From CAZVAO01 sp964625175 (lineage in GTDB: Bacteria > Bacillota > UBA994 > PWPR01), in assembly GCA_964625175.1 (NCBI GenBank), contig CAZVAO010000098.1, positions 1 through 8,454 of the forward strand: a stretch of 8,454 nucleotides of DNA, written 5' to 3'. Shown piece after piece: positions 7,407-8,454 of the stretch. How positions within the stretch are numbered: the first letter of the stretch is position 1; every line of letters begins with the position of its first letter. A program made the translations under genes and the position numbers. The notes below the pieces were generated by a model. It saw only the letters and a list, made by a program, of their open reading frames with translations, was not told the DNA's origin and made no database searches.

Positions 7407-7493
7407 GCGGATGTGGCGGAACTGGCAGACGCGCTATCTTGAGGGGGTAGTGAGTAACCACTCGTGTGAGTTCGAATCTCACCATCCGCACCA
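7407..7493 (+). tRNA. tRNA-Leu (anticodon GAG)
   Basis: The gene folds into a complete class II cloverleaf. The acceptor arm GCGGATG (7407-7413) pairs with CATCCGC (7483-7489), followed by discriminator A and an encoded CCA. The anticodon stem CTATC/GGTAG (one G-T pair) encloses the loop TTGAGGG with GAG at 7441-7443, which reads CUC and CUU. A long variable arm (GAGT/ACTC) is present as expected for leucine, and the T-arm is GTGAG-TTCGAAT-CTCAC. It lies 17 bases after the glycosyltransferase stop and can be made from its own promoter or by read-through from the operon. Confidence 0.97.
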
Positions 7494-7530
7494 TAAAAAA
7501 AACCACTTCTTGGAAGTGGTTTTTTTATGG
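7491..7530 (+). terminator. Intrinsic terminator after tRNA-Leu
   Basis: CCACTTC and GAAGTGG enclose a three-base TTG loop (7510-7512) and are followed by seven T's. The pairing continues outward through an A-run and T-run to CCAT and ATGG, so the tRNA's own CCA end is the outer edge of the inverted repeat. The flanking A-run would also give a T-run on the minus strand, so it may work in both directions. Confidence 0.92.
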
Positions 7531-7674
7531 TGTTTACCAATCAGCAAATAACTTGCTCTGATCAACTTTTAACTGATTAAATAGTAACTAGCCGACCAAC
7601 TCGACCTGCTAATAGTCATTAATGATTACTAATAGGGCTGTCTTTTTTGTGAAATTTATAATCAACCTGCCCTG

Positions 7675-7698
7675 CACGAATCGCAGCTGCGAGTCGTG
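7675..7698. repeat. 24-base near-perfect palindrome
   Basis: The half-sites CACGAATCGCAG and CTGCGAGTCGTG are inverted copies with one mismatch (7680 against 7693), centred between 7686 and 7687 with no loop. It lies 25 bases beyond the stop of the minus-strand rhodanese gene. No T-run follows on either strand, so it looks more like a protein-binding site than a standard terminator. Confidence 0.6.
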
Positions 7699-7722
7699 AT
7701 CTCAGCGCTAAAATGCCCCCTA

Positions 7723-8139
7723 CTACTTGACAATATCATAAGGCCAGGTATTTATCCCACCAAAATCATAAACCTCTGTATAACCCAAATTCACCAACTC
7801 ATTGGCTGCCGTTTTGCTACGGTTACCACTCCGACAATAGACTAACAAAACAGTGTCCTTATCAGGTGCCACCTCACCAATCTCTTGAGCGATGCTTCCT
7901 ACGGGGACCAACACGGCACCTATGATATGACCACTGTCATACTCGGATTTTTCACGGACATCAATAATTAGCACATCCTGATCGCTATCCATCAATTTTT
8001 TGGCATCCTCTTGAGAAATTTTATGATAGACAGCTTGATTATCTGGTTCTTCAATGACTACACCTGTTTTTTCTGTACAGCCACCGATTAGCAAAAGTAT
8101 CATAACCAAAAGCAATAGAACTAAAAAATATTTTTTCAT
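7723..8139 (-). CDS. Rhodanese-like lipoprotein (single domain)
   Basis: A lipid-anchored single-domain rhodanese of 138 residues, predicted to sit on the outer face of the membrane and move sulfane sulfur or handle thiol chemistry there. The signal peptide MKKYFLVLLLL...LIGGC ends in lipobox Cys21. The rhodanese domain spans about residues 38-138, with IIDVREKSEY (58-67), GHIIGA (70-75) and the active-site loop CRSGNRS with catalytic Cys102. The active site is intact, unlike in many rhodanese-fold regulators. I start at the ATG at 8137-8139 because it places the basic MKK at the front. A TTG at 8158-8160 in frame would add seven residues that spoil the signal peptide. GGAG at 8151-8154 (minus strand) is 11 bases from the ATG, slightly long. 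The gene stands alone. PspE-like exported rhodaneses are the nearest well-known type. Confidence 0.9.
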   Translation of the reverse strand: MKKYFLVLLLLVMILLLIGGCTEKTGVVIEEPDNQAVYHKISQEDAKKLMDSDQDVLIIDVREKSEYDSGHIIGAVLVPVGSIAQEIGEVAPDKDTVLLVYCRSGNRSKTAANELVNLGYTEVYDFGGINTWPYDIVK

Positions 8140-8158
8140 TCTGCAGTAATCTCCATTC

Positions 8159-8178
8159 AAATTCTAAAATCAGAATTT
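8159..8178. repeat. Inverted repeat in the rhodanese leader
   Basis: AAATTCT (8159-8165) and AGAATTT (8172-8178) pair perfectly across six bases, just upstream of the ribosome binding site of the minus-strand rhodanese gene. It could be an operator or an RNA stem. AT-rich sequence makes chance arms of this size fairly likely. Confidence 0.4.
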
Positions 8179-8188
8179 CTGTACCTGC

Positions 8189-8209
8189 TAGAAAATTCAT
8201 GATTTTCTA
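8189..8209. repeat. Second inverted repeat upstream of the rhodanese gene
   Basis: TAGAAAAT (8189-8196) and ATTTTCTA (8202-8209) pair perfectly across the five-base centre TCATG. It lies 50-70 bases upstream of the rhodanese start codon, where an operator would be placed. It is AT-rich, so support is modest. Confidence 0.45.
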
Positions 8210-8316
8210 TAGATTAATACCTTAAGTATACATGAAAACGAATGAACATACCTTCCTTTCGCAAACAAGAATGCTAGCCACAGAAAAATAATTTTAAATT
8301 CCAAATAATCTTCACG

Positions 8317-8358
8317 AAAAAAGGGGCTGTCGCACTAAGAAATTAGTGCGACAGCCCC
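8317..8358 (-). terminator. Strong intrinsic terminator for a minus-strand gene to the right
   Basis: GGGGCTGTCGCACTAA (8323-8338) pairs perfectly over 16 bases with its inverted copy (8343-8358) around a four-base loop. The six A's at 8317-8322 become a T-run on the minus strand, while no T-run follows on the plus strand. It therefore ends transcription coming leftward from beyond the window and insulates the rhodanese gene. Confidence 0.88.
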
Positions 8359-8454
8359 CTAATAAGCAATACGCATGGCGTAGTATTTACAGAGACCCCG
8401 TGGAGAATGCTCTCGACTGACTATGGGCTTCATTGCCAGCAAAATGAGCAAGAA
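8359..8454 (-). CDS. Possible C-terminal fragment of a gene running off the right edge
   Basis: A minus-strand frame is open from base 8454 to a TAG at 8359-8361, 31 codons, ending in KYYAMRIAY next to the terminator hairpin. The tight placement of the stop beside a minus-strand terminator supports a real gene end. However, 31 codons can stay open by chance, and a second minus-strand frame is also open for 21 codons. I recognise no domain. Confidence 0.3.
   Translation of the reverse strand, partial: FLLILLAMKPIVSREHSPRGLCKYYAMRIAY

Larger units (their letters stand above)
8140..8454. other. Region upstream of the rhodanese gene to the right edge
   Basis: This stretch holds the 5' leader of the rhodanese gene with two short inverted repeats, an AT-rich segment, and a strong minus-strand terminator at 8317-8358. 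I find no promoter with good -35 and -10 for the rhodanese gene. Beyond the terminator, a minus-strand frame is open from the window edge to a TAG at 8359-8361. Confidence 0.5.

Noticed and set aside
7303..7540. Two overlapping minus-strand frames of 67 and 63 codons across the tRNA
   Set aside because: They are antisense to tRNA-Leu and the end of the glycosyltransferase gene. Translated tRNA antisense of this kind (with RFELTR-like or EIRTHTSGY-like stretches) is a well-known false protein call.
7609..7635. Direct repeats CTAATAG flanking a TCATTAATGA palindrome as an attachment site next to the tRNA
   Set aside because: The repeats are only seven bases, AT-rich, and unrelated to the tRNA 3' end; no integrase gene is present.
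7727..7754. TTGACA at 7727-7732 as a plus-strand promoter
   Set aside because: It lies inside the minus-strand rhodanese gene, the base run at the -10 position (TATTTA) is poor, and no plus-strand gene follows.
8140..8160. TTG at 8158-8160 as start of the rhodanese gene
   Set aside because: It would put seven extra residues with an acidic Asp ahead of the signal peptide. The ATG at 8137-8139 gives a standard MKK start and has a GGAG upstream.

Overview
The window reads as ordinary chromosome from a low-to-moderate-GC, probably anaerobic Firmicute (Clostridia-like). The reasons are strong AGGAGG-type ribosome binding sites, sigma-A promoters with extended -10 elements, lipoproteins with a single N-terminal signal, a diacylglycerol glucosyltransferase-type enzyme, and a radical SAM protein of a type I associate mainly with archaea and strict anaerobes. 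I cannot name a genus from sequence alone. I see no mobile element with a transposase, no CRISPR array, no phage genes and no rRNA.

Layout. Bases 1-359 hold no convincing complete gene, only a GC-rich hairpin, a weak extended -10 and the murI ribosome binding site. A tight plus-strand pair follows: glutamate racemase (murI, 360-1133) and a radical SAM protein with a C-terminal helix-hairpin-helix (1146-2783). A lipoprotein gene with its own promoter (2846-3682) comes next. A shared bidirectional terminator (3693-3736) separates it from a convergent minus-strand amidohydrolase gene (3742-5154). A strong promoter at 5288-5316 then drives a second lipoprotein gene (5339-6253), which overlaps a GT28-type glycolipid glycosyltransferase gene (6250-7389) by four bases. 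A tRNA-Leu(GAG) gene (7407-7493) sits 17 bases further on. It has its own promoter, built from the last codons of the glycosyltransferase gene, and its own terminator. On the minus strand is a small rhodanese-like lipoprotein gene (7723-8139). The window ends with a strong minus-strand terminator (8317-8358) that probably closes a gene lying to the right.

The genes loosely share a cell-envelope theme. MurI supplies D-glutamate for peptidoglycan, the glycosyltransferase probably makes membrane glycolipid, and three predicted lipoproteins sit on the outer face of the membrane. The radical SAM protein and the amidohydrolase have unknown substrates. Both carry visible departures from family norms: a CX5CX2C cluster motif in the first, and no Glu three residues after the metal-binding His in the second. 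These two proteins, the tRNA promoter inside a coding sequence, and the inverted GGGCTGTC-containing segments around the rhodanese gene are the points most worth a second look. I do not see a clearly new multi-gene system.
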